Assembly: GCA_963575745.1 (NCBI GenBank)
Contig: CAUYUJ010013903.1
Location: 334,230 to 396,729, forward strand
Direction of reading: 5' to 3'
DNA: 62,500 nt
Source: Prorocentrum cordatum
Lineage: Eukaryota; Sar; Dinophyceae; Prorocentrales; Prorocentraceae
Positions 1 to 8,701 of the stretch are shown piece after piece (position 1 is the first letter of the stretch; every line of letters starts with the position of its first letter). A program made the position numbers and the translations under genes. The notes beneath the pieces were generated by a model. That model was not told the DNA's origin, made no database searches, and saw only the letters and a list, made by a program, of their open reading frames with translations.

Positions 1-115
1 GGGGCGGCCAATATTCGAAGAACAAAACAATAAACATATAATTTGTTGGCGCTCCTCGCGGATTGCTTTGACGCAAGAAATCCGCGCGCAGCGCCAAGAG
101 TTTATGGCTGTGGCT
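1..115. repeat. Family A palindromic element, copy 1
   Basis: A short hairpin element. Arms at 46-64 and 79-97 pair with few mismatches (left TTGGCGCTCCTCGCGGATT) around a 14-nt loop. The left flank is A-rich (AACAATAAACATA) and the right flank is TTTATG, so the inverted symmetry extends beyond the GC core. The first 22 bases recur almost exactly at 408-429 before the next copy, so the upstream segment belongs to the unit. Confidence 0.75.
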
Positions 116-190
116 GTTTCCTGTTTCTAAATATTGTAGGACTGCTTTAGCATACACTTTCAGAGGTGCGCTTACTGTCAAAATTCATGC

Positions 191-399
191 AGTGGGAAAG
201 CGTCCTGGCTCGCTTAGAGTCCCACCAAATATTGCTCTAATGATTTTTGTGGTCTGCACGAAGGGTTCCTAGAGCAGTTCTGACCGAGAAGGTCTTGTGT
301 TAATGCATCGGGGTTAGTTTTCAAGGACATTGTTTTTGTTCTTAGAAGACTGCTGGGTTCTGCGAGCAAAAAGGAATGCCTGGACGGTCGGTCTCGCGG
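191..399 (+). repeat. Family G element, copy 1 (diverged)
   Basis: This shares with 36640-36982 and 61278-61495 the left flank AAAGCGTCCTGGCTCGC and the right flank GGAATGCCTGGACGGTCGGT. The interior of those copies carries repeated TTCTAAGAAC palindromes; here these are decayed (for example TTCTTAGAAG). Non-coding. Confidence 0.6.
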
Positions 400-407
400 T
401 CGCGGGA

Positions 408-535
408 TCGGGGGCGGCCAATATTCGAAGAATTAAAAACGCCATACACATACAAATGTGCGGCGCTCCGCGCGGATGTCTTGGATTTGCGAAGTCTGCG
501 CGGAGCACCAACAGGTTTTGTTTGGTGTATGCCCT
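408..535. repeat. Family A palindromic element, copy 2 (short form)
   Basis: It starts with the same GGCCAATATTCGAAGAA segment as copy 1. The hairpin arms at 462-476 and 495-509 (GGCGCTCCGCGCGGA and its near complement) lack the long GC-rich middle seen at 9290 or 53086. The right flank is T-rich. Confidence 0.7.
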
Positions 536-540
536 TTATG

Positions 541-705
541 TTTCTTCTTATTGTTATTGTTAGTGTTATTAGTATTATTAGTATTAGTATTAGCATCGTT
601 AATATTAATATTATTATTATTGTTATGCTTATGCTTATGTTTTTTCTTCTTCTTCTTCTTAATATTATTATTCTTATTACTCGTTTTCTTTGTCTACATC
701 TCGAA
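541..705. repeat. TTA/TTG/TTC low-complexity tract
   Basis: A degenerate T-rich trinucleotide run between two family A hairpins. A complementary (CATAAA-type) tract precedes the family A copy at 9290, so A/T-rich trinucleotide flanks look like part of the family A unit. Open frames across it are artefacts. Confidence 0.8.
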
Positions 706-711
706 AGGCTG

Positions 712-858
712 CATAAACATGGGCTTTCGGAGGTCCGCGCGGATCGCTTGGATCGGCGCCGCCCCCCCGCCTGGCGGCGCCTCGTGCGCCGCCCCTGGCG
801 CGCGGACCGAGCCGATCCAGGAAGTCAGCGCGGAGCGCCGAATGGTTCTGTTTACGCC
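712..858. repeat. Family A palindromic element, copy 3
   Basis: Long form. The left arm at 728-760 (GTCCGCGCGGATCGCTTGGA) and right arm at 814-840 surround a GC-rich centre containing CCTGGCGGCGCC and GCCGCCCCTGGCGCGC. The left flank is CATAAACATG and the right flank TTTACG. Confidence 0.75.
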
Positions 859-903
859 GCTCTCCCTGCTCCTTCACAAGAGGGGGGCGATGACCGCTTA
901 GGG

Positions 904-1025
904 TGGGCGGCGCGCCTGGGAGGGTGGGAACGAGAAGGGGTCTGCTTTCTCGGAGGGCTTGGAAGTCCCCCGGCCTTCGGAGAAGCTTCCTGAGCCTTCC
1001 CCGAAGCCACCGAAAGCCTCTCAGG
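904..1025 (+). repeat. Family B element, left part
   Basis: Matches the left half of family B (complete copies at 28117, 30447, 33091, 50212): a GGCGGCG start, a G-run, then GAGAAGG, CTTGGAAGTCCCCCGGCCTT and CTGAGCCTTCCCCGAAG. It runs into a GGA tract. A family-B-like right terminus lies at 1404-1451, so the intervening DNA may be a later insertion. Confidence 0.65.
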
Positions 1026-1160
1026 AGGATGAGGAGGAGGAGGCGGAGGAGGAGGAGGGCGGAGGAGGAGGAGGAGGAGTAGGAGGAGGGCGGAGGAGCA
1101 GGAGGAGGAAGAGGAGGTGGATGAAGAGGAGGAGGAGGAGGAGGAGGAGGAGGAGGATGG
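1026..1160. repeat. GGA polypurine tract
   Basis: Nearly uninterrupted GGA/GAG triplets on the plus strand. No coding signal; any reading frame gives only Glu, Gly or Arg runs. Confidence 0.9.
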
Positions 1161-1189
1161 CGGCTTCTTAGCACTTTGGATGTTTGTTG

Positions 1190-1246
1190 CGTATTTTTAC
1201 TGTTTTGTCGAAAAGGTCCTTGCAGGGAGATACGCCCGACTCAATC
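1190..1246 (+). repeat. Family F terminus, relic
   Basis: Ends with CAGGGAGATACGCCCGACT, resembling the right terminus of family F (GTAGGAGGACATGCCCGACC at 29346-29365). Only this end is recognisable. Confidence 0.4.
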
Positions 1247-1265
1247 TTAAAACGATAGGCCAATC

Positions 1266-1396
1266 TTCCACCGCCACCACCACCATAGGTAGGAAGGGGG
1301 AGGAGGGATGATGGGGAGGTCGTCCTCCTCCTCCTTATCCTCCTCCTCCGCCTCCTCCTCCTCCTCCCTCTCCTGCCTATGGTAGTGGTGGTGGAA
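1266..1396. repeat. Inverted-repeat element with CTCC loop
   Basis: Arms 1266-1294 (TTCCACCGCCACCACCACCA, then TAGGTAGGA) and 1371-1396 (TCCTGCCTATGGTAGTGGTG, then GTGGAA) are near-perfect complements. The loop is GGA then CTCC repeats. Probably a small non-autonomous element or a palindrome expanded from simple repeats. Confidence 0.7.
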
Positions 1397-1403
1397 CATC
1401 TGC

Positions 1404-1451
1404 CCATCATAGAAGGCTTCCCCCCTCGCGTCACGCCCCTGCGCACGCCGC
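1404..1451 (+). repeat. Family-B-like right terminus
   Basis: CCCCCTCGCGTCACGCCCCT followed by GCGCACGCCGCC. It matches the right end of the B-related element at 58480-58708 (CTCGCGTCACCCCCCTGTGC then GCGCCGCC). It may be the other end of the element that starts at 904. Confidence 0.5.
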
Positions 1452-1690
1452 CAAGAAAGAGGGGAGTTCGACCACCCTCGAGCTCATCCCTGTCCGTGAG
1501 ATCGACAGGCCCAAGGCGATGAAACTGTGCGGATCGTTTCTAAGGATCGGCACGGAGTTCGGCGACGTCAGCGTTTTAGGGATAGAGCCATGCTGCAGGC
1601 TGGCCAAAGTCGAAGGTCCCTCGTTCCCAAGAGAGTGCTTTGCTCGTGAGGCAACAAAAAGACATGCATATACATCGGCGCTGGCCCTCC
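1452..1690 (+). other. Exon-like open stretch upstream of the LINE
   Basis: The same frame that later holds LINE ORF1 is open here and has a protein-like composition (Leu, Ile, Val, Glu, Lys and Cys mixed, without simple repeats), unlike the surrounding DNA. I do not recognise the product. It lies between a family-B-like terminus and a pyrimidine tract with AG. It could be part of the LINE 5' region, a captured host exon, or chance. Confidence 0.25.
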
Positions 1691-1757
1691 AGGGGCACCT
1701 CCTGCGCCGCCGCGTGGACCTCCGATCGTTTAGTGTTTGCTGTCCTTGTTTTAACGG

Positions 1758-1787
1758 CCTCCCTTTTTTTTCTTCTCCCATCTCTAG
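1758..1787 (+). promoter_or_regulatory. Polypyrimidine tract plus AG (possible splice acceptor)
   Basis: An almost pure pyrimidine run of about 28 nt ends in CATCTCTAG at 1779-1787, 170 bp before the ORF1 start. This is the standard layout of a 3' splice site. In dinoflagellates nuclear mRNAs receive a trans-spliced leader, so this could be a trans-splicing acceptor for the LINE transcript. That role is inferred. Confidence 0.4.
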
Positions 1788-1959
1788 GGTTTCCGCAGTT
1801 CAGTCGGTTCAGCCGTTCTGGCTCAGACCTGTTTCAGGTGCTGGGCTTGCAGCAGCAGGATTCAGAGCGGCAGTCGCTGCTGCGAGTCATCGTCCTTTGT
1901 GGCTACAGGCTTCAGGCCTTGCGCAGGCCCCAGTATACTCGCCCAGTCCCTGGGTTTCC

Positions 1960-3069
1960 ATGGCAAATGGCGGAGGCGGAGCTGGAGAAGTTCTGGCTGG
2001 CCCCCGCTCTCCCACTTGGGCATGCGGCGCTTGCGGGAGGAACGCGAATTGGGCGTGCCGCATCGCATGTATATGTGGTGAGCGCGCACCAGCAGATGTG
2101 GTTCGCCGTGCTCGTGAGCGTGCTGGCGGTGCTTCTGAGCGTGGGCCTCCTCGGCGCCGCGCACCAGCAGGAGCCGACCCTCTCCAGCAAAAGATCGACG
2201 CACTTCAGAAGAAGTACGATGCTCTGGTGGCCAAGAGCAATGGGGTTACCCCGCCTGCGGCCGCCTCTTCCACGACTACCAAGGAGCAGTCCCCCGCAGA
2301 CAAGCTCAAGGAGAAGATCAAGCAGCTGGAGAGCTCGCTGTCCGCGTGCAAGTCGCTGCCTGATGAAGTCGGTAAGGAAGCGTGTGAGTCTTTGGAGAAG
2401 CAGTTGGTGGACGCCCGCAAACTTTTGGCGGCGACGAAGCCTGAGCTCACTCAGCATACTAACGTCGGACATCGGCTTTCTCGTGCGACGACACGCAAGA
2501 GCAAGCTTGAGCAGCAGGTTTCCGAGCAGCTGGAGATCATACGAGCAGCCGGGGAACGCACATATACCTTTCGTGCGCAGATCAAGGCAGCACAAGAGGA
2601 GACACTGTTGCTTAATCGTGAACTGGTCGACACGTTACCATTGGCGCCCAAGGTCAATCTGGAGGTCGATCCGAACGTCTTGGCACAGCATCTTCAAGCA
2701 GCAGTTCTCAAGACGTCCATGGAGTCAGAAACGTTCAAGCTCTTCGCTGAGGTCCTGGGCGAGAGCATCAAGGCCCGTGAGCCTCCCAAGCCAGCGACAG
2801 CTGCCTCGCCGTTCACTGCCTCAGCGGGTGGTGCGAGTCAGGCTCATGGCAGCGATGCTGGTGCTAGCGGGTCAGGTGATGGTCGTGACAGATCCGATGC
2901 AGATGCAGGTGGAGTTGGAGTTCGCGTCCCCGATGACATGGAGCTTGACGACCTCGACGACACTACCACCGACAGCATCCTCACCGCTGCTAGAGAGGAG
3001 GGTTTTGACAAGAGTACCTTTTCTGAGCGGTTTGGCGGTCAGCTACGCCGAGTCAAGCCGCGTGTTTAA
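1960..3069 (+). CDS. LINE ORF1: Cys-rich finger and coiled-coil protein
   Basis: A predicted 369-residue protein from the ATG at 1960. The frame is open further upstream, but that part is low-complexity leader. Residues 20-39 carry a compact Cys/Trp cluster (W20, C22, C25, W31, C33, C37, C39), resembling a RanBP2-type or zinc-ribbon finger with unusual C-x-C spacing. Residues about 73-93 and 108-226 are rich in Lys, Glu, Gln and Leu heptads and should form a coiled coil (inference). The C-terminal 90 residues are Gly/Ser/Ala-rich then acidic, ending in a basic tail. Known LINE ORF1 proteins bind element RNA and multimerise through coiled coils; this one has the position and architecture for that role. 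The frame is intact, unlike the adjacent ORF2. It ends at TAA 3067-3069. Confidence 0.75.
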   Translation: MANGGGGAGEVLAGPRSPTWACGACGRNANWACRIACICGERAPADVVRRARERAGGASERGPPRRRAPAGADPLQQKIDALQKKYDALVAKSNGVTPPAAASSTTTKEQSPADKLKEKIKQLESSLSACKSLPDEVGKEACESLEKQLVDARKLLAATKPELTQHTNVGHRLSRATTRKSKLEQQVSEQLEIIRAAGERTYTFRAQIKAAQEETLLLNRELVDTLPLAPKVNLEVDPNVLAQHLQAAVLKTSMESETFKLFAEVLGESIKAREPPKPATAASPFTASAGGASQAHGSDAGASGSGDGRDRSDADAGGVGVRVPDDMELDDLDDTTTDSILTAAREEGFDKSTFSERFGGQLRRVKPRV

Positions 3070-3181
3070 CCAGAGCCAGCCTCTTTGCTGCGGTCTTAGG
3101 CTTTCTAAATTCGGAGTTCCTGCTCCACCTCCGCCCCCCTCCATTCCTTCGACTCCGCAGTCAGAGCTCGATGGCCTGGGT

Positions 3182-3364
3182 ATCTGCTTCGAAACGTACA
3201 ATGGCAACTGCTGGTCTACGTTACGGGATCGTCTGAGGAGATCGTCGGCTAGCATACTACTGGCGCAGGAGGTGGGCTTCCTCCAGGAGCGAGAGGGTGA
3301 AAAAGCTAGCTCTGCGGGGGCCCTGGGATGGAAAATGCTTTCGTCCCCATCCCTCCCTGGGGAG
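3182..3364 (+). pseudogene. LINE ORF2 endonuclease domain, N-terminal fragment
   Basis: In frame 2 the reading shows the start of an AP-endonuclease-like (exonuclease-endonuclease-phosphatase) domain. There is an Asn-Gly-Asn strand (3200-3208), a conserved Trp, then a hydrophobic strand ending in Gln-Glu-Val with the putative metal-binding Glu at 3269-3271, followed by GWKMLSSPSLPGEG. This domain nicks target DNA in most LINEs. The match stops at about 3364, where the antisense segment begins, so the remaining roughly 200 residues with the catalytic Asp and His are absent. The same frame continues open to 3700 but is meaningless beyond the junction. Confidence 0.65.
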
Positions 3365-3718
3365 GGCAACCTTAGGGAAGAGTCCAAGGGGCTCAATCGC
3401 TTGAACCAACGCCGCGAAAGTTTCAAGAGCCGCGTCCGACCCGAGGCTGAAGTGACGGGGGTGAAATCCATCAAGGGATTGGGACGTGCGATGACTGAAA
3501 CTGCTCGACGCATTCCTAAGCTCAGCAGCCGTCGGCCGAGGCATGTGGGCACGGTCGGGCACGCAAGCTTCGGGAGGCACATGGGACGCGTGCCAAAACT
3601 TAGCCAGTTCCTCACCTTCACGTCGGAGGAGGAGCTGGGGGTTACTGCTGACAACTCCAGGAGAGGTCTGGACCACGGTGGGATCCCACTTGGCTTTTAA
3701 CTTAGTAAGGCGATGCAT
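3365..3718 (-). pseudogene. LINE ORF2 linker segment, inverted
   Basis: The minus strand holds an open frame whose residues 61-118 read like the linker just before the RT domain in this class of LINE: an Ala-Glu-Leu-Arg helix, Ser-Phe, then DGFHPRHF, followed by a helix ending in LGLFPKVA at 3365. On the plus strand the RT domain resumes at about 3715 with the residues expected to follow this linker (LTTVLAPL). The segment therefore appears flipped in place between the endonuclease fragment and the RT. Assignment rests on motif memory, not alignment. Confidence 0.6.
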
Positions 3719-6700
3719 CCCTCTAACAACTGTTTTGGCTCCTCTTTCCCTTTCTTGAAAAACCGAAAGGGGGCCTGGGGCCCATTTTGTTATGCGCGGG
3801 ACCCGTTCGTGTTTGGGAGAGATTGCGGCGCCCCGCCATTGTATATTTCAACGACAGGTATCCTCGCAAGTATTGGGCCTTCGGACCAGGTAGGAGTGCT
3901 GAGGATGCTGTGTGGCATCAGGCCGTTCGGGCCGAGGTCGCGCACCATGATGATAAGGTTACGGGGGGATTCATATGGGATGGGACTAAGTATTACGAGT
4001 CCTTCGATCTCTCCGTGCTGAGACAGCGAGCATTAGATTATGGCATCGATGCTACGACAGTGAAGGCGACGTATAATTATTGGCGAGGCCCGCGTCTGTT
4101 GCGGCTTGGAGCCCAATATGCTACTGTGCCCTACTTCGCCTCTCCGGGCTTACCTGCTGGAGATATCTTTAACGATGTCTTCGTTCGCGTCTATAGCATC
4201 GAGGCCTTTGATAAGTTCGTTGACAGCCATAGAGATGTGTGGTTATCCTCTTACGTTGACGACGATAGTGTGACGACGGAGGGGACGGAGGATGAGGTGA
4301 TTAGCAACGCTATCCGAGCGGCAGCAGCTTTGTTCATCATCTTTAGAGATGAGCTTCGTGTGGCTGTGCATCCTGACAAAGTTTGCACGTTTGGTAGTTC
4401 GCTCACGCTGGCCAAGAGCATTGCACGACATCTGGGGCACATGTCAGGCCAAGTATCTAACAGTGTGGTTTCACTTGGTACCGATCTTGCTCCTGGCCAG
4501 CGTCGTTCGGCACATAGAGCACTGCGGGGGCGACGGACCCGCCTTCGTGATATGCGACGGAGGCACCGCGTTCTCCAGCGATATCGTCATGCCCTCCCTC
4601 GACAGAAAGGTCGTATCGGGAAAATATATGTCGCTGGAGTTTTGCCTGCGGCCAGTTTTGGATCGGGGGTGATATGTATGAGCAACCAAGAACTCCAGCA
4701 GGCTCGACGGGTCCTCTTAGCCTGCAAGCCCCCTCGTCACCAAGGTTGCTCCCTGCACGCCAAGCTCGCCATCCTAGGCGATCCTGTGTGGCGCGCCGCG
4801 GTTGCCCCTGTGCTTCACTGGGCAGGAGTCGTGTGGACGGCGATCACGTGTCCGCAAATATCCCAGTACACGGTTAAGGATTTGTGCCTTATCTGGCGCA
4901 CGATACCTTTTGATGACGATGTCACCTGGCGGTCCTCTAGGGGACCTGTGCAGCGCATGCATCTCAGCCTTCATAGACTGGGGTGGGTTTCTACGTCGGC
5001 TTTGACCCTTCGGGATGATAAGGGGAGAGAAATACACTTAGGTTACACCTCCCCTTCTCTGCTCGCGCACCTCCTGGATCTCGCTTCCCAGAGGGCCCGC
5101 GAGAGGGCCCTGGCCGAGCACGCGCCTGGCTTCGGTGGTGGTCGCGTTTGTGTTGAGCCCCTCAAGAAAATTCTGGGGCCCCAAGGGAAAGGCCTTAGCC
5201 CTCGGGAAAAATACCTGGCTCTCACCTGGTTTTGTAAGGGAGTGTGGACTCGTGCGCGGGCTCGCGCCTGCGGGTACCAGGCTGACGGCTTGTGCCCTCT
5301 TTGCGGGCAGACCGACAGCGTGAGGCGCCGACTTTGGCAGCGCATGCACCCGACGGCGGCCGCGGCACGAGCCGAAGCGCTTGACGGAGTGCCCGTCGAA
5401 TGGCATGCGGAGGCCCTTGAGAGCGAGGACCGTCTTTTCTTTGATGAGGTGAAATGGCCTCATCCCGAAGCCTCGCACCCTCCCCCTTCCCCCGAACCTA
5501 ACCCACAACTGTATGATTCCTCGGGTGCTGCTGTGCCTTGGGACGCGATCGACCTGAAGGGGCTTGATGTGTGCGTGGACGGTTCGGCCAGCAGACATTG
5601 TATCCGTGAGTTTTCGCGGGCCTCCTACTCCTGGATCTTTTTGGGGCCCCGACCCAATGAAATTGTTGCTGCTGCTCGTGGCACCGTCCTGGGCACCTTC
5701 CCTCAAACATCCCAGGCCGCGGAACATCAGGCGATGGCTTTGCTTCCCATGTTCCAGCAGCTCGGGGGAAACAGGTACGGGGACAGCCTCACCGTCGTCA
5801 AGTTATGCCGTGCGGACCCCATGCATCAAGTTTCTAGGAAGCATCGTTGCGCTGGTCTGCGCCGTGGATCGCTGCTGTATGAAGCCGCTGGCCATGCACC
5901 CGTTGTCTCTCACACGCCAGCACACCGACAGTTGGCTACGATTGGCGCTTTGCCAGGGGATGAACGTCGTATCGGCTTGGGAAACTGGCATGCAGATGCT
6001 CAGGCCAGAACAGCTCTCCTCTCTCATCCCCAACCCTCCCTGAATGAAAGAGAGGAGGTGGACGGGAAATGTAAACTACTGCGTATCGTTGCACGTGTTT
6101 GTGGAAAGGTCCTTTCGGCCTTCCCTCATGAGAAATTCGATCGTATCAGCTTTGGCCCTAGGTCCAAGTTTTTAAAATCAGGGGGCTGGCATGCGTGGCA
6201 GGACCTCGAACAAGGCAGGTCGCGATGCTTGCATTGTCTTGCTTTATGGATCGATTCGCTTTCCAGACCCATGCTTGGGTGCAAAGGCATGAGTAGCACG
6301 TGGCGTAAAACATTAGACGTCAGTCTTGGTCATACCCTTGCCCACTGTCGTGTCTTAAGAGGCGAGGCCGAGAAAACGCTGTTATTTTGCATCGTGTGCG
6401 GAGCGTACACCTCTAGCCGCTGCCATAAGCTCGGACAGGAGTGTCCCCAACGTCGGTTGAGCGGAGCTCCGACGACGCTCCGCCGCATATACAATGGCCT
6501 TTACCCGCATTATCGTGACACCTCGAGGCTCACGAGCAGCACGAGAAGGGGCAGCTCGTTTTTGTGTTTCTCCGCGTCTCAGCCGCCGCCGCAGGAGGTT
6601 GTCGTCTCAGGAGCTCTTTCTTCTGGCATCGTTCAAACTCCTGGTATGATCGCGCTGCAGGCGCGGATCCAGGCAAAGGAGGCGGCCGCCAGATCGATTG

Positions 6701-6969
6701 CTAGAGCTGTCACACCCTCTCGTCACCTCTTGTCGGCTTCGTCTCAGAGGCCCTCCAGCGCGCCTGCGCGCGAAGAGGAGCCTGCAGACGATTTTGGTGC
6801 CGACGAAGAGGCATCGATATTTTTGCTCGAATCTTCTACCGATGGACAGGAGCCACGTGTGTCTCCTGGTCAACCTGTGCGCGTGACAGCCGCGCGCCTC
6901 GCACATGACGAGGACGAGGCTCCTTTTGGGACAGCCGAGGAGGAGGCGTCCCTCTTTGGCCGTGTTTAA
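3715..6969 (+). pseudogene. LINE ORF2: reverse transcriptase, RNase H and C-terminal zinc finger
   Basis: The main frame runs 1060 residues from Met 3787. The first RT strands (3715-3786) are split over two other frames. Numbered from 3787: GPGRSAEDAV at 33-42; motif A region with D65 and E71; motif B GLPAG at 121-125; motif C YVDD at 156-159, the catalytic core. A thumb-like Arg-rich segment spans 230-290. CPLC at 503-506 starts a zinc-binding region. RNase H residues are visible at D598 (VDGS), E646 (AEHQA) and D737 (NWHADA). The part between 665 and 710 is poorly matched and probably frame-damaged. A C-terminal finger has C868, C871 (CGAYTS) and C886 with LRRIYNGLYPHY following. The protein would perform target-primed reverse transcription. 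Loss of the endonuclease and of a continuous 5' frame makes it a pseudogene. It ends at TAA 6967-6969. Confidence 0.85.
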
Positions 6970-7179
6970 TGCGTGCAGAGTGCGGGCGCGTGTCACCAGT
7001 GGTCTGACTATGTTTCTGCAAGACTGTTCTGGCGCCGTGTGCTCGGTGCTCTGCGTGATTTGTTTTCTGAGCCTCCTGCGCAACACCCCAGGTCGCTCTC
7101 GACCAAGGTTCGCTCAGGCGATCCGCTCCGTCGCCTGTTAGCAGTGTTCACGCCCCTTGGGGACCGATGACGAAAAAAA
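6970..7179 (+). other. LINE 3' untranslated region and A-tail
   Basis: About 200 bp without an open frame after the ORF2 stop, ending GATGACGAAAAAAA. The short A-run at 7173-7179 fits a LINE 3' terminus. No canonical polyadenylation signal is seen. Confidence 0.5.
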
Positions 7180-7774
7180 GTTCAGTCGGTTCGGCTGCCT
7201 CGCTGTCGGCTGCACTCGCTCGGTTTTGGCTCAGTCGGTTGCTGTGCCGCTGCGGCCTTCATGCTGCTGTCGGTCCGTCGGTTTTGGTTGATTCAGGTTT
7301 CGCTGTCTGTTTTGCTGTCGCCCTGGACGCCTATGGCTTACGCCATCTTCTCGGATCGACGCTTCGTGCCAGCATCTGTTGGGCACGCCTTGTAATCGTT
7401 TTCAGGGTAGGCAGGCAGAAGGCGAATGAATATTCGTTCGGACTGTTAAGCCACGGCCTGGCTGAACGGACAGGGCGCATCGGCCGCCAGCCTGATCGTG
7501 TGACCAGGTGGGGCGTGTTGGCTGGCATGCTTGACTCGAGAGTTTTGCTGCAACTTGGCCCGAGCGGTCTGATTTCTGGAATTCGCGCACCCTTTGCAGC
7601 TCGGCTCGAGTCCCGGCCCTGGATCTCCGCCTGTTGCCGAGGCCCCGCCGCGCTGTGCGACGTCACCTATTCTTTCAACCGAGGTCTGCAGGCGGTCGCC
7701 AGCGAGCCTGGCCACCCCGGCAGCGGCGCGAGCAGCGCTTGGCGCTTCGCGGCCGAGGCGGAGAGCAATTACGG
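7180..7774. other. No gene seen; starts with a LINE-5'-like 13-mer
   Basis: GTTCAGTCGGTTC at 7180-7192 repeats the sequence at 1798-1810. TTTTGGCTCA lies at 7224-7233. The remainder is mixed-composition DNA with chance open frames and no recognisable domain or repeat family. Confidence 0.4.
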
Positions 7775-7957
7775 TAGGTTCGCGTCGTGTCGACCAGCGG
7801 CGACCCCGCAGCCGGCGTTCAAGGGTGAACGTCGCCGGCGACCCCGAATCGGTCGATGTTGAACGATGGGGCGTTCCGGGAATGGCTGAGCGTTCACGGT
7901 TGAACGATCCCCGCGGTGTCAGACACCAACGCCGAAGTCGGCACGACACGAGCTTGC
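7775..7957. repeat. Family I inverted-repeat element, copy 1
   Basis: Terminal inverted repeats: GTTCGCGTCGTGTCGACC on the left, and on the right CGGCACGACACGAGCT, which is nearly its complement. The interior has GGCGACCCCG, a GGCGTTCAAGGGTGAACGTC palindrome and GACCCCGAATCGGTCG. Same structure at 27488-27674; partial copies at 59509 and 59740. No coding capacity. Confidence 0.75.
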
Positions 7958-8149
7958 GGTGTCCTCCAGGTGATGGCGCCACGGTGCGGAGATAACCGCT
8001 CCTCGTGACCTGCGAAGCGCGAAGCTACGTTGGGGTGACCGGGTCGCCCAGCGGGGCAGACGGCGTCCAGAGCAGCGCACGCGCCGACGTCGCGCGCGCA
8101 ACGCCCCCCGGCTCTCACCCCGTCCCCCACCTTTTCAGAGCCCTTCTGC

Positions 8150-8345
8150 AGGGTTCGTCTCGATTCCTCCGATTCGATTCGATTCGATTTCGATGGCTTC
8201 CGATTCCTATTCTATTCGATTTCGGATTTCGATGTGGGATCCGATTTCTCAGTGGAGGCCTACAAGCCTGCCGAAGTTTGCCGATTCGACTTTGCCCGAC
8301 TCGGTTTCCGATCTCCGTCGACCCGATCCATGTCGATCGCCGATG
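8150..8345. repeat. TTCGAT/CGATTC degenerate tandem repeat
   Basis: Repeated GATTCGATTCGATTTCGATG-type units with substitutions. Similar composition occurs at 57700-57900 (CGATTTCGATTTGG). Non-coding. Confidence 0.7.
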
Positions 8346-8701
8346 CGACTGGTCGATTCGATGTTGGGCTCTCCTGCTTCTGTCCAGCAGGTGCCCAGCG
8401 AAGCAACGTCTCCATGGGCCCCTCTGCCCCCCCGCAGGGGACGATTGGGGGGCGAGGAGACGGACGGGCAGGAGAGGTCGAGGGAGGGCACGCCAGACAC
8501 CCGAGGGAGGGGCGGAAGACCAGTGGGCGGGCAGAGGAGGCAGGGGGCCAAGAGGCGGAGTGTGAAGCGGCGGGGGGGGGGTGAGGCGGAAGGTTGAGGA
8601 TCATGTCGTGGGCCGCCTTTGGGAGGCCGCGTCGTCCCTCTCACATCTGTCTTCCACCCGCTCTCGCCCATCCTGCCGAGGCCTCCGACGCCGTATGGTT
8701 G
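8346..8701. other. No gene seen; G-rich low complexity
   Basis: GGGAGG and GGCGGG runs without family membership that I can identify. Several overlapping open frames exist only because of base skew. Confidence 0.5.

Larger units (their letters stand above)
1798..7179 (+). mobile_element. Non-LTR (LINE) retrotransposon, internally rearranged
   Basis: A two-ORF LINE. ORF1 (1960-3069) encodes a Cys-rich finger plus coiled-coil protein. ORF2 remnants run from an endonuclease fragment (3182-3364) through an inverted segment (3365-3718) to the RT, RNase H and zinc-finger region (3715-6969). A 200-bp 3' UTR ends in seven As (7173-7179). No LTRs or target-site duplication were found. The 5' end is placed at GTTCAGTCGGTTC (1798) because the same 13-mer starts directly after the A-tail at 7180; this boundary is tentative. 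ORF2 is too damaged to be autonomous. Confidence 0.85.

Noticed and set aside
1811-1830. A genuine spliced-leader RNA gene
   Set aside because: Only a partial match to the leader's 3' part, with no donor GT and no conserved 5' start.
1519-1959. Upstream extension of ORF1 to an ATG at 1519
   Set aside because: The frame is open but crosses a pyrimidine tract with a splice-like AG and low-complexity leader; the protein-like ORF1 begins at 1960.
1640-3700. A 686-residue frame over ORF1 and the endonuclease fragment
   Set aside because: Only 3182-3364 of it is meaningful. The ORF1 portion is the wrong frame (Arg/Ser/Pro-rich) and the part after 3364 lies over the inverted segment.
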